Shown here piece after piece: positions 25,263-32,087 of a stretch of 32,087 bases of DNA. A program made the position numbers and the translations under genes. The DNA is from Terriglobia bacterium. GTDB taxonomy: Bacteria > Acidobacteriota > Terriglobia > JAIQFV01. The stretch spans positions 1 to 32,087 of the forward strand of contig JAQUPQ010000042.1 in NCBI GenBank assembly GCA_028716525.1, written 5' to 3'. The notes below the pieces were generated by a model, which was given only the letters and a program-made list of their open reading frames with translations, was not told the DNA's origin and ran no database searches. The first letter of the stretch is position 1. Every line of letters begins with the position of its first letter.

Positions 25263-26444
25263 ATGACACGATTGAGACCGACGGTCGCTGAGATCGTCGA
25301 ACAAACTCTGGCCTTGTACGAGGACTTGGATTTCAGCTATGTCCGCGCCTGGAAATCCAAGTCGACCTCACGCCGTGCGGTGGGATTCATGCCGGTCTAT
25401 ATGCCGCGTGAAATCATCCATGCTGCCGGCATGTTGCCCGTGGGTGTCATGGGAGGAGGAGATCGGCTCGACATTATCAAAGGCGACGCGTATTTCCAAT
25501 CCTATCTCTGTCACATTCCCCGCAGCACCATCGAACTGGCGCTCTCCCATCGCTTGGACAGCCTCGACGGCATGGTCTTTCCTTCCATCTGCGACGTCAT
25601 CCGCAATCTTTCCGGGATGTGGAAGCTGTTATTTCCGGAGAAAATGGCGCGGTATCTCGATTTCCCGCAAAATTTTGACCCCGCGCTGGGCGGCAGATTC
25701 TATCGCCAGGAATTGGAGTCCTTGCGTTCCGCTCTGAGTGAGCTGAATGCCTTGCCTCCTCAAGATTCGGCGCTCACACACTCCATCTGCCTGTTCAACA
25801 AGAACCGCCGTCTGGTGAAAGCACTCTACGACCTGCGCGCCTCCAAACCCTGGCTCGTGCCCACCTACGAAGCCTACCTCTTGTTGAGGGCTGGAAATAT
25901 TTTGGACGTGGAAGAGCACACCCAATTGCTTGAAGACTATCTCGTGCGCGTGGAGTCGGAGCCTCGCAAGCCCATGGACAATATCCGCGTCATCGTGGTG
26001 GGCTCGTTTTGCGAACAGCCGCCGCTGGGATTGATTCTGACTCTGGAACGTGCCGGTTGTTATATCGTCGATGACGATTTTGTTCTGGCATCCCGATGGA
26101 TCACCGCCGATATATCGAAGACGGGGGATCCCCTGGAGGCGCTGGTCGAGGCGTATTTGAAAAACAGCACGTTTCACTCCTCCAAGTTTGAAGGTTCGAC
26201 ACCCAAATGGCGGCACCTGATTGAACAGGTGAAAGCGCGCCAGGCCGATGGCGTCGTCTTTGCTGCGCCCAGCTTTTGCGATCCCGCCTTGCTGGATCAA
26301 CCGCAATACGAAAAGGGATTGGAAGAAGCCGGGATTGCGCACACCACATTCAAGTATGCCGAGAACACCGGGCAGTTCCAAAACATTCGTGAACAAATCG
26401 GTACCTTTTCAGACTCCTTAAAACTTTGGAGTGAAGCCCCATGA
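25263..26444 (+). CDS. bcrC: Benzoyl-CoA reductase subunit C
   Basis: 393 residues. The N-terminal TLALYEDLDFSYVRAWK, FMPVYMPREIIHAAGMLPVG, and the C-HIPRSTIELALSHRLD-like region match BcrC/BadD. Likely [4Fe-4S] ligands are in YLCHIPRS, PSICDVIRNLSG, and later VGSFCEQPP and APSFCDP. BcrC and BcrB form the module where the ring is reduced; electrons come from the BcrA/BcrD ATPase module. The reaction is benzoyl-CoA + 2 reduced ferredoxin + 2 ATP to the 1,5-diene. The stop overlaps the bcrB start by ATGA, so translation is coupled. Extra N-terminal residues (MTRLRPTVAEIVEQ) are normal for the family. Confidence 0.93.
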   Translation: MTRLRPTVAEIVEQTLALYEDLDFSYVRAWKSKSTSRRAVGFMPVYMPREIIHAAGMLPVGVMGGGDRLDIIKGDAYFQSYLCHIPRSTIELALSHRLDSLDGMVFPSICDVIRNLSGMWKLLFPEKMARYLDFPQNFDPALGGRFYRQELESLRSALSELNALPPQDSALTHSICLFNKNRRLVKALYDLRASKPWLVPTYEAYLLLRAGNILDVEEHTQLLEDYLVRVESEPRKPMDNIRVIVVGSFCEQPPLGLILTLERAGCYIVDDDFVLASRWITADISKTGDPLEALVEAYLKNSTFHSSKFEGSTPKWRHLIEQVKARQADGVVFAAPSFCDPALLDQPQYEKGLEEAGIAHTTFKYAENTGQFQNIREQIGTFSDSLKLWSEAP

Positions 26445-27742
26445 CCACCCCTCCGGCTGCCCGCCCTCCCGAGATACACAAGGAGCCCAGCATGCTCCTG
26501 CAAAAAAACATGCTGGCCGACTACTTCACCCGGGTATCCAAAGCTCGCGAAGAAGGAAAGAAAATCGCCTACACCTTCGTTCCCGGAAATTTGACGGAGT
26601 TGCTTCACGCCTTTGACGTGGTGCCGGTCTATCCCGAAATCAATGCCCTGCAGAACGGCATGCGAAAGCGCAGCGCCAAGTTCATTTTGGACGCGGAGAA
26701 AATCGGGCACTCCGAGGATGTTTGCACCTACGTCAAAGCCGACCTGGGAATGTTGTTGAACGGCAACGTCGGCCCTACCGGAGAAATCATCCCGGAGCCC
26801 GACATTCTCTTGCTTTCATACACGGGTTGTTTCACGTTTATGAAATGGTTTGAGATATTGAAGCAGCATTATCCCAAGGCCGAAGTGGTGATGCTGCAGG
26901 TGCCGTATCAGGGCGAAGGCACGCCCACTCCGGCCATGCGCGAATACATCGTCCGGCAGCTTCGCGAAAGCGTCATTCCGGCATTCGAGAGAATTTCCGG
27001 GCATCGCTTCGAAGAGGATCGATTGCGTGAGCAACTGCGCCGCTCCGCCGAGGCCGAAGAGGGCCTGGTGTTTGCGCTGCAGTCGGCGCGCCGGCGGCCG
27101 TCACCCATCGACGCCTATTTCGGCGGGGTGTATTACATCGGCCCGATGTTCACGGCCTTTCGCGGAACCCCGGAATGTGTGGACTACTACGACACCTTGC
27201 GGGAAGAAATTCAAAACCGCATCGATGCCCATGCCGGACCCATCACGCCCGAGGGTCCCATGGCCGAAGAAAAATATCGCCTGATCGTTGAAGGCCCGCC
27301 CAACTGGACTCATTTTCGGGAATTCTGGAAGCTTTTCTACGACGAAGGCGCTGTCGTGGTGGCCTCCACTTACACCAAGGTGGGGGGATTGTATGACCAG
27401 GGTTTCCGTCACAACCCCGACGATCCGCTGGGCACCTTGGCGGATTATTGCATGGGCTGCTACACCAATCTCAATCTGCCGACTCGTGTGGAGTTGATCG
27501 AAAAGTACATTCGAGACTTCGAGGCGGATGGGTTCCTGATCAACTCCATCAAGAGCTGCAATTCGTTTTCTTCAGGCCAACTTCTGATTTTGAGAGAACT
27601 GGAGCGCCGGACCGGAAAGCCCGGAGGGTTTTTTGAGAGTGACTTGGTGGACCCGCGATATTTTTCTGCGGCCAACATAAAAAATCGGTTGGAATCCTAT
27701 CTTCAAATGTTAGATCAACGACGGTCGCAAGCGGTGGCATGA
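26441..27742 (+). CDS. bcrB: Benzoyl-CoA reductase subunit B
   Basis: 433 residues, about the length of Thauera BcrB. Conserved regions are AYTFVPGNLTELLHAFDVVP, LLSYTGCFTFMKWFEILKQH, FGGVYYIGPMFTAFRGTPE, and a C-terminal group of probable cluster ligands in YCMGCYTNLNLP and KSCNSFSSGQLL. It is related to 2-hydroxyacyl-CoA dehydratase D subunits and partners with BcrC. It is the start of a coupled set: the ATG overlaps the bcrC stop, and bcrA begins 9 bases after its own stop with GAGGAG before it. An internal ATG at 26491 is less likely because it lacks the overlap. Confidence 0.94.
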   Translation: MTTPPAARPPEIHKEPSMLLQKNMLADYFTRVSKAREEGKKIAYTFVPGNLTELLHAFDVVPVYPEINALQNGMRKRSAKFILDAEKIGHSEDVCTYVKADLGMLLNGNVGPTGEIIPEPDILLLSYTGCFTFMKWFEILKQHYPKAEVVMLQVPYQGEGTPTPAMREYIVRQLRESVIPAFERISGHRFEEDRLREQLRRSAEAEEGLVFALQSARRRPSPIDAYFGGVYYIGPMFTAFRGTPECVDYYDTLREEIQNRIDAHAGPITPEGPMAEEKYRLIVEGPPNWTHFREFWKLFYDEGAVVVASTYTKVGGLYDQGFRHNPDDPLGTLADYCMGCYTNLNLPTRVELIEKYIRDFEADGFLINSIKSCNSFSSGQLLILRELERRTGKPGGFFESDLVDPRYFSAANIKNRLESYLQMLDQRRSQAVA

Positions 27743-27751
27743 GGAGCGCCC

Positions 27752-29071
27752 ATGGGCTATACCTTAGGAATTGATTTGGGATCGACCACCACCAAGGCCA
27801 TCCTGTTGGACGCCAACGATCGCATTGTCGGCCGGGGGCTTACCAATACGCGCAGCAATTACGAGGTGGCCACCGCCGTTGCGGAGAGCGAAGCGAAGAT
27901 CAACGCGCACTTTACCTTTCTCAAAGAGGCCGTGGATTCATCTCCGAAGCTTTCCTCCCAGGCCGCGCCTCTCCTGAACAATTTGGAGAATCGCTTTCAC
28001 CTGGTCCAGCATCTTCATCGGGTGAATCGACTGCGGCGACAGTGTCTTTTTGAGGCCGCCGCCGATCGCCTTCTTCCCCATCAACCTCGACTCACAACGG
28101 TCCTGAATGCCCTCTTCGATCAGATTCATGAGCGTGCCGAACGCAGTTTTTCGACGGCCGACGTGGATCGGTCGCGCTTCTTCCGCGATATTGTCGGCAG
28201 TGAGTACATGGCCCTGGCGGAAGAGCAGTCCCGGGAGAGTTCCATCGCTCTGGATCTCCTGATGGGACTGTACGACAAATCGATTCTCGTTGAAGAGAAC
28301 CAGGTTCTTGATTTGAGCTTCGTGGAAGCCATTCAACAAGCCGTGGAAGCGGCAGGAGAAAGCGAGACGCTGACGCGTGTTCAACAGAAAGCGCTTCGTG
28401 AGGTGGTCGAAGAGGCCGCCTCTCAGACTCTTGAAGTCGACAACATGGTGGGGACCGGATATGGACGCCAGCGGCTCCCGTTTCGAAAAGATCAGATTCG
28501 ATCCGAGATTCTATGCCATGGCCTCGGAGCCCACTATTTCTTCCCGGGAACACGCACCGTCCTGGACATCGGGGGTCAGGACACCAAAGCCATCCAGGTC
28601 GATTCGCAGGGAATCGTAACTTCATTTCAGATGAACGACCGATGCGCCGCAGGTTGCGGTCGTTATCTGGGATACATTGCCGACGAATTGAATCTCGGCC
28701 TGCATCAACTGGGGCCGCTGGCTCTTCAGGCCAAGCGACCGGTGCGCATCACCTCCACCTGCACGGTGTTTGCGGGCGCGGAATTGCGCGAGCGGTTGAG
28801 CATGGGTGATGCACGCGAAGACATTCTGGACGGTCTCCACCGCGCCATCATTCTTCGCGCCATGTCGCTGCTGGCCCGGTCGGGCGGCATCACCGATGAG
28901 TTTACTTTCACCGGCGGGGTCGCCAAAAACCCGGCGGCCGTCCGGGCGTTGACCCGCTTGGTGGAAGAAAATTACGGAACTATGAAAATCAACATTCATC
29001 CGGACTCCATTTTTACGGGAGCCGTCGGGGCGGCCTTGTATGCCCGACACACCCAGGGAGGCATTGCATGA
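27752..29071 (+). CDS. bcrA: Benzoyl-CoA reductase subunit A (ATPase)
   Basis: 439 residues, in line with Thauera BcrA. It is an ASKHA-fold ATPase of the BcrA/BadF type. The N-terminal phosphate loop is GIDLGSTTTKAILLDAN, followed by a helical insertion (about 40-230), then MVGTGYGRQRLPF, VLDIGGQDTKAIQVD, C298 in DRCAAGCGRYLG and C337 in TSTCTVFAGAELRE; these cysteines help form the [4Fe-4S] cluster shared with BcrD. The FTGGVAKNPA segment binds adenosine. It uses ATP to lower the potential of electrons from ferredoxin. The ATG of bcrD overlaps its stop. Confidence 0.94.
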   Translation: MGYTLGIDLGSTTTKAILLDANDRIVGRGLTNTRSNYEVATAVAESEAKINAHFTFLKEAVDSSPKLSSQAAPLLNNLENRFHLVQHLHRVNRLRRQCLFEAAADRLLPHQPRLTTVLNALFDQIHERAERSFSTADVDRSRFFRDIVGSEYMALAEEQSRESSIALDLLMGLYDKSILVEENQVLDLSFVEAIQQAVEAAGESETLTRVQQKALREVVEEAASQTLEVDNMVGTGYGRQRLPFRKDQIRSEILCHGLGAHYFFPGTRTVLDIGGQDTKAIQVDSQGIVTSFQMNDRCAAGCGRYLGYIADELNLGLHQLGPLALQAKRPVRITSTCTVFAGAELRERLSMGDAREDILDGLHRAIILRAMSLLARSGGITDEFTFTGGVAKNPAAVRALTRLVEENYGTMKINIHPDSIFTGAVGAALYARHTQGGIA

Positions 29072-29895
29072 TCCTGACTGCAGGCATCGATGTGGGCGCC
29101 AGTTCCGTGAAGATCGCCGTCCTGGAATATGGGACAAAAAACGCGGGATCACCCCACCGGGCGATTTACCTGGCCGGCGAGCGCTTTCACAAACGAGATC
29201 CGAAACTGGTCATCCGCGGCTGTTTCGAGTCGGCGCTCCGGGCCTGCGACCTGTCGGAAGACGATTTCGCTTACATCGCGTCCACCGGAGAAGGCGATTT
29301 GATTTCATTTCGGCGCGGACACTTTTATGGCATGACGACGCATGCGCGGGGCGCTCAATTTCTCTTTCCCAGCACCCGTTCGGTGCTCGATATCGGCGCG
29401 CTTCACGCCCGGGCCATGCGCGTTGACGAGCGATCCAAAGTTCTGCAGTACCAAATGACGGGACAATGCGCCTCCGGGTCGGGTCAGTTCTTGGAGAATA
29501 TTGCCCGCTATCTGGGCGTCGGACTGGAAGAAGTCGGACCGCTCTCCATGAGGGCGAGACGACCCGAGATCGTTTCCGGGATATGCGCGGTGCTGGCGGA
29601 AACCGACGTCATCAACATGGTTTCACGAGGCGTGGAGACCGCCGACATTCTCAGAGGAATCCATGAATCCATCGGGGGGCGGCTGGTGCGTCTTCTGCGG
29701 GCGATCAAAGCCGAATCCCCCGTCACCATCACGGGCGGATTGGCACGTGACACCGGCTTGATGGCTGTCCTTCGTGAAAAACTCAGCTCCGAAGGGACAC
29801 CCCTGGAAATCCAAACGCATGACCATTCGGCCCTGGCCGGCGCCCTAGGCGCTGCTTTGTGGGCCGGGTTTCGACATGAAAGGCTGGCCGCATGA
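29068..29895 (+). CDS. bcrD: Benzoyl-CoA reductase subunit D (ATPase)
   Basis: 275 residues, the short ASKHA-type partner of BcrA. Features are the N-terminal loop AGIDVGASSVKIAVLE, IASTGEGDLISF, RSVLDIGALHARAMRVD, C134 in GQCASGSGQFLENIA, C173 in GICAVLAETDVI, and TITGGLARDTGL. The two cysteines are the expected ligands of the cluster bridged with BcrA. In the usual motif the VLDIGGQD of BcrA reads VLDIGALH here, so some nucleotide-site residues differ between the two subunits, as known for BcrA/BcrD pairs. Overlaps both bcrA and the next gene by ATGA. Confidence 0.93.
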   Translation: MILTAGIDVGASSVKIAVLEYGTKNAGSPHRAIYLAGERFHKRDPKLVIRGCFESALRACDLSEDDFAYIASTGEGDLISFRRGHFYGMTTHARGAQFLFPSTRSVLDIGALHARAMRVDERSKVLQYQMTGQCASGSGQFLENIARYLGVGLEEVGPLSMRARRPEIVSGICAVLAETDVINMVSRGVETADILRGIHESIGGRLVRLLRAIKAESPVTITGGLARDTGLMAVLREKLSSEGTPLEIQTHDHSALAGALGAALWAGFRHERLAA

Positions 29896-30422
29896 AATCC
29901 ACAATTCCTCTTCCCCATGCTCTGGAGTCTGTTAAACTGAAGGTGCTGATTCGCATCTTTCAACAAGAGGATCTGCCGGGGGTGACCCGGCTGGATCGAA
30001 ACGTCGGCGGCAAGGACCGCACCAAGTACTACGAACGCAAGCTGCAGCACCTTTCAAACAAGGACCAGATCCGAACATCCCTGGTGGCGGAGGTGGATGG
30101 GAACCTGGTCGGCTTTCTCATGGGATACATTTATTACGGCGAATATGGAATTCCGGAAAATTCCGCTTCCATCGATACGATCCTTGTTCACCCGGAATTC
30201 CGCGGCCGCACCATTGGGGAACAATTACTTCGAACTTTTGTTTCGCAAATGCGGGCGTTGGGAGTGGATCGAATTTACACGCTGGTGGATTGGTCCGATA
30301 CCGGCCTCTCGGGATTTTTTGCCAAGTGCGGATTTCGCCCGTCCCCAAAAATGAATCTGGAGTTGGATGTTCGAGAGGCGTCGGAGAATTCTAACCTGGA
30401 GATGGTTTCTGAATATCTATGA
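29892..30422 (+). CDS. GNAT family N-acetyltransferase in the bcr operon
   Basis: 176 residues. The GNAT fold is recognisable from IRIFQQEDLPGVTRLDRNV, the central VAEVDGNLVGFLMGYIYY strands, the acetyl-CoA loop LVHPEFRGRTIGEQLLR, and GFFAKCGFRPSPKMNLELDV near the end. Its start overlaps the bcrD stop and its stop overlaps the next start by ATGA, so it is part of the operon. Rhodopseudomonas has a GNAT gene (badL) in its benzoate cluster and controls acyl-CoA ligases by lysine acetylation; one of these roles may apply here, which is inference. The substrate cannot be told from sequence. Confidence 0.85.
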   Translation: MKSTIPLPHALESVKLKVLIRIFQQEDLPGVTRLDRNVGGKDRTKYYERKLQHLSNKDQIRTSLVAEVDGNLVGFLMGYIYYGEYGIPENSASIDTILVHPEFRGRTIGEQLLRTFVSQMRALGVDRIYTLVDWSDTGLSGFFAKCGFRPSPKMNLELDVREASENSNLEMVSEYL

Positions 30423-30970
30423 ATGCCATTGAATCCTTAAAGGATGATCATCGATTGATTGAGCAGGGCCTCTTGGCTCTGGAGAGAATGTGCACGGCGT
30501 TGGAGGCCGGTCAGGCGATCAATTCCAACTCCCTGGAAAAGTGGATTGAGTTCATTCAAATTTTTGCGGATCGCTACCACCATCTCAACGAAGAGCGGAT
30601 CCTCTTCGAGCGGCTGAGCGAACGGGGCATGCCCCGACTGGGCGGGGCGCTGGAAGTGCTCGAGAGTGAGCATGAGGAATCGCGCATGCTCATCCGCGCC
30701 ATCGCAGACACCGTGCCCTGGGTGCATCGACGTGACCCCGCTGCCTTGGAACGCTTCTTACTTCAATCGCGAAATTATGTTCAACTTCTTCGAAGCCATA
30801 TCCAAACCGAAGAAGACGATGTGTTCCCGCAGACCGATTCCTACCTAACGGCAGCGGACCATGCCGAAATCTCGAACGCCTTCGATCAGGCAGTAGACAA
30901 TGGAATCGTGGCGTTCCGTAAAGAATGGGAGAATACCCTGCACGGTATAGTCTTTAAACTCAACCACTGA
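30419..30970 (+). CDS. Hemerythrin-like (HHE domain) protein, end of bcr operon
   Basis: 183 residues, all helical. Probable di-iron ligands are H11 in KDDHRLIEQGL, DRYHHLNEERILFERL, LESEHEESRMLI, and LLRSHIQTEEDDVFPQTD. It is not a close copy of the hemerythrin at 21728: the helix II and IV motifs differ, so it is not a recent duplicate. Its ATG overlaps the GNAT stop, tying its expression to the benzoyl-CoA reductase. An oxygen, NO or iron-handling role beside an oxygen-sensitive Fe-S enzyme is plausible but unproven. Confidence 0.9.
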   Translation: MNAIESLKDDHRLIEQGLLALERMCTALEAGQAINSNSLEKWIEFIQIFADRYHHLNEERILFERLSERGMPRLGGALEVLESEHEESRMLIRAIADTVPWVHRRDPAALERFLLQSRNYVQLLRSHIQTEEDDVFPQTDSYLTAADHAEISNAFDQAVDNGIVAFRKEWENTLHGIVFKLNH

Positions 30971-31089
30971 GCAGCGTTACGTGGTGCTTCAGTATTTCCC
31001 TTTCCATCCCCGTCCAAACAGAATTTCATACACGTCTTTTGCTCTCTCTAAAATCGCGGATTTTATTCAGGAAATAGGTTTTTTAAGGA

Positions 31090-31177
31090 TGGTGCGGGGG
31101 AAGGGACTTGAACCCTCACGCCCTTTTGGGGCTTGAGATTTTAAGTCTCATGCGTCTGCCGATTCCGCCACCCCCGC
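31090..31177 (-). tRNA. tRNA-Leu (anticodon UAA)
   Basis: Read on the minus strand, the acceptor stem GCGGGGG pairs with CCCCCGC at the 3' end, followed by discriminator A and an encoded CCA. The anticodon arm is TGAGA - CTTAAAA - TCTCA, giving TAA. A long variable arm and the GGTTCAAGTCC T arm are present, as expected for leucine tRNA. Confidence 0.95.
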
Positions 31178-31193
31178 CTTCGATGGTGGCACG

Positions 31194-31223
31194 AATATAC
31201 TCGCACGACGCAATAAAAGGCAA
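31194..31223 (-). promoter_or_regulatory. Sigma-70 promoter for tRNA-Leu
   Basis: On the minus strand, TTGCCT (31218-31223) and TATATT (31194-31199) are 18 bases apart. The start would be about 10 bases ahead of the mature tRNA 5' end. Confidence 0.6.
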
Positions 31224-31247
31224 ATGCCCTTATCCCACTAAACTCGA

Positions 31248-31275
31248 AGGTCGCAGTTCTTTGAGACTGCGACCT
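31248..31275 (-). terminator. Hairpin behind the methyltransferase gene
   Basis: AGGTCGCAGT and ACTGCGACCT form a perfect 10-bp stem with an 8-base loop, 27 bp behind the minus-strand stop at 31302. Only a weak T-run follows (TTT a few bases on), so it may be a weak terminator or just a leader hairpin ahead of the tRNA. Confidence 0.4.
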
Positions 31276-31301
31276 CCAGGCGCTCTCGTTATCCTGTTCC
31301 T

Positions 31302-31844
31302 CTACCAAAGGCCGCGGAAAAGCCGATAGGGAGTCTTCTTCCGATATTCCAAATAATCACCTCCCCGGGCCTCAATCATTTGACGTTCCTCCACAGGAAT
31401 GAACGCAATAAATGTCGCTCCAATTAATCCGGCCCAAAGCAACTGCCCGGCGTTGGGATGGAAGATCATGGAGCAAAGGCCCGTGAAAATGGCAGCGCGG
31501 TACATCGGATGGCGCACACGGGCATAAGACCCTTCGGTGAACAGAGGCGTCTCGGGTCCATGGCTATGGGAAATGGTGGCGCCGGGGACTCCCAACAACC
31601 CGTCAATCATGGGAAAAGTGACGCCTTCAAAGAAAGCCACAATGGACAGGATGAATCCCAGCATTCCCATAAACCTCAGCCATTCGGGAACTACGACAAC
31701 CGGGCCCGGAATGGGGCGATGATAAACAAACACCAGGATCCAAGTGAGAACGCTGATCGTAATGTAAACCTGGCGTTCCCCGATCGATCCGGCGGCACTT
31801 CCCCACACGGCCTTCTTGAACCAGCTCCTCGTCATCACCAAGTG
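31302..31844 (-). CDS. Isoprenylcysteine/NnrU-type methyltransferase, 5' truncated
   Basis: About 180 residues of a multi-span membrane protein. Matches to the phospholipid/isoprenylcysteine methyltransferase family are SYARVRHPMYRAAIF, the FIPVEERQMIEARGGDYLEYRKKTPYRLF ending, and two to four hydrophobic segments. The first recognisable residues, HLVMTRSWFKK, correspond to the family's internal QHSVMARPWFK motif, so the N-terminal membrane segments are missing. The frame runs on past 31844 but only into the antisense of another gene. An ATG at 31835 exists without a ribosome site. It is cut by the junction at about 31845. Confidence 0.7.
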   Translation of the reverse strand, partial: HLVMTRSWFKKAVWGSAAGSIGERQVYITISVLTWILVFVYHRPIPGPVVVVPEWLRFMGMLGFILSIVAFFEGVTFPMIDGLLGVPGATISHSHGPETPLFTEGSYARVRHPMYRAAIFTGLCSMIFHPNAGQLLWAGLIGATFIAFIPVEERQMIEARGGDYLEYRKKTPYRLFRGLW

Positions 31845-31845
31845 C

Positions 31846-32087
31846 GGGATATCTGAAATTTTGAAAATTGCTGCAGACCATTTTAAGACCATAAAAGTAA
31901 TTGCAACTGGCTCTTCAACTCTTTCGGCTAAACAAAAATTTCGAGATACTCTAACAGGTAGGAAAACCGAATTATTATTAACTCCTTTAAATAGCATAGA
32001 TTTGCTTGATTTAAAAGCATATGATTTGGAAAAACGAATGCTGCATGGAGGCTTACCTGAGTTTTATCTTTCAGAAAAACCAGATGA
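31846..32087 (+). CDS. AAA-family ATPase of the DUF4143 type, internal fragment
   Basis: 80 codons open to the window end with no start codon. The translation contains EILKIAADHF, VIATGSSTLSAKQKFRDTLT, GRKTELLLTP and LHGGLPEFYLSEKP, matching the middle of ATPases with a C-terminal DUF4143 domain. The Walker A part and about 100 N-terminal residues are absent. GC content is about 34 percent (76 of 227 bases counted from 31861), against about 55 percent next door. It is either a piece of a foreign genome joined in assembly or an acquired gene fragment. Confidence 0.7.

Noticed and set aside
24153-25304. 383-codon minus-strand open frame opposite had
   Set aside because: Shadow of the dehydrogenase gene; open only because of codon bias on the other strand.
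1-32087. CRISPR arrays, phage genes or intact insertion sequences
   Set aside because: No regularly spaced direct repeats, cas, transposase, integrase or structural phage genes were seen.

Overview
The window carries a gene-dense bacterial stretch with moderately high GC. Its core is a complete set of genes for the upper, dearomatizing part of anaerobic benzoyl-CoA degradation: an ATP-dependent (class I, Bcr-type) benzoyl-CoA reductase and the three ring-modifying enzymes that follow it. Beside it lies a ferredoxin-dependent branched-chain 2-oxoacid oxidation block. The organism is therefore an anaerobe or facultative anaerobe. No rRNA or other reliable phylogenetic marker is present, so I do not assign a phylum. 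The divergent YchF-like GTPase and the beta-gamma fused oxidoreductase suggest it is not one of the classical Thauera/Azoarcus-type betaproteobacteria (low confidence).

Layout. 138-6000 holds housekeeping and envelope genes: an exported FecR-like protein, LemA, a nucleotidyltransferase, a TPM-domain membrane protein, a YchF-like GTPase with a TTG start, a ZIP metal transporter and a small Dabb protein. A 151-bp element with inverted-repeat ends (3505-3655) precedes the GTPase. 6241-8919 is a regulatory block: a PAS-AAA-Fis sigma-54 activator, a MerR-type regulator and a universal stress protein. 9053-20872 is central metabolism: alanine dehydrogenase, an acyl-CoA:carboxylate CoA-transferase, a four-part 2-oxoacid:ferredoxin oxidoreductase (delta, alpha, fused beta-gamma), a Chromatium-type ferredoxin, branched-chain aminotransferase, citrate synthase, a YbaK-type deacylase and a malic enzyme. 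It ends in a strong intrinsic terminator. 21728-30970 is the aromatic block: hemerythrin, oah-like hydrolase, dch, had, bcrC, bcrB, bcrA, bcrD, a GNAT acetyltransferase and a second hemerythrin. Several of its genes overlap by ATGA. A tRNA-Leu(UAA) and a methyltransferase follow on the minus strand.

How the parts may work together. The oxidoreductase yields acyl-CoA and reduced ferredoxin. The ferredoxin encoded directly behind it is the type known to feed benzoyl-CoA reductase, which needs low-potential electrons plus ATP. Dch, Had and Oah then hydrate, oxidize and open the ring. No benzoate-CoA ligase is in the window, so ring activation must be encoded elsewhere.

The most interesting signal is regulatory. 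Two intergenic regions, one just behind the sigma-54 activator gene (7631-7667) and one ahead of the aromatic block (21035-21065), carry near-identical GTTGCrTGCAAC palindromes with extra half-sites. Each is followed about 110 bp later by a sigma-54-like -24/-12 element. This predicts that the activator controls both the merR-uspA pair and the benzoyl-CoA genes.

The last 240 bases look foreign. At about 31845 the GC content falls from about 55 percent to about 34 percent. A minus-strand methyltransferase gene and a plus-strand AAA-ATPase gene are both cut in mid-domain at the same point, which suggests a chimeric assembly join or a recent rearrangement.
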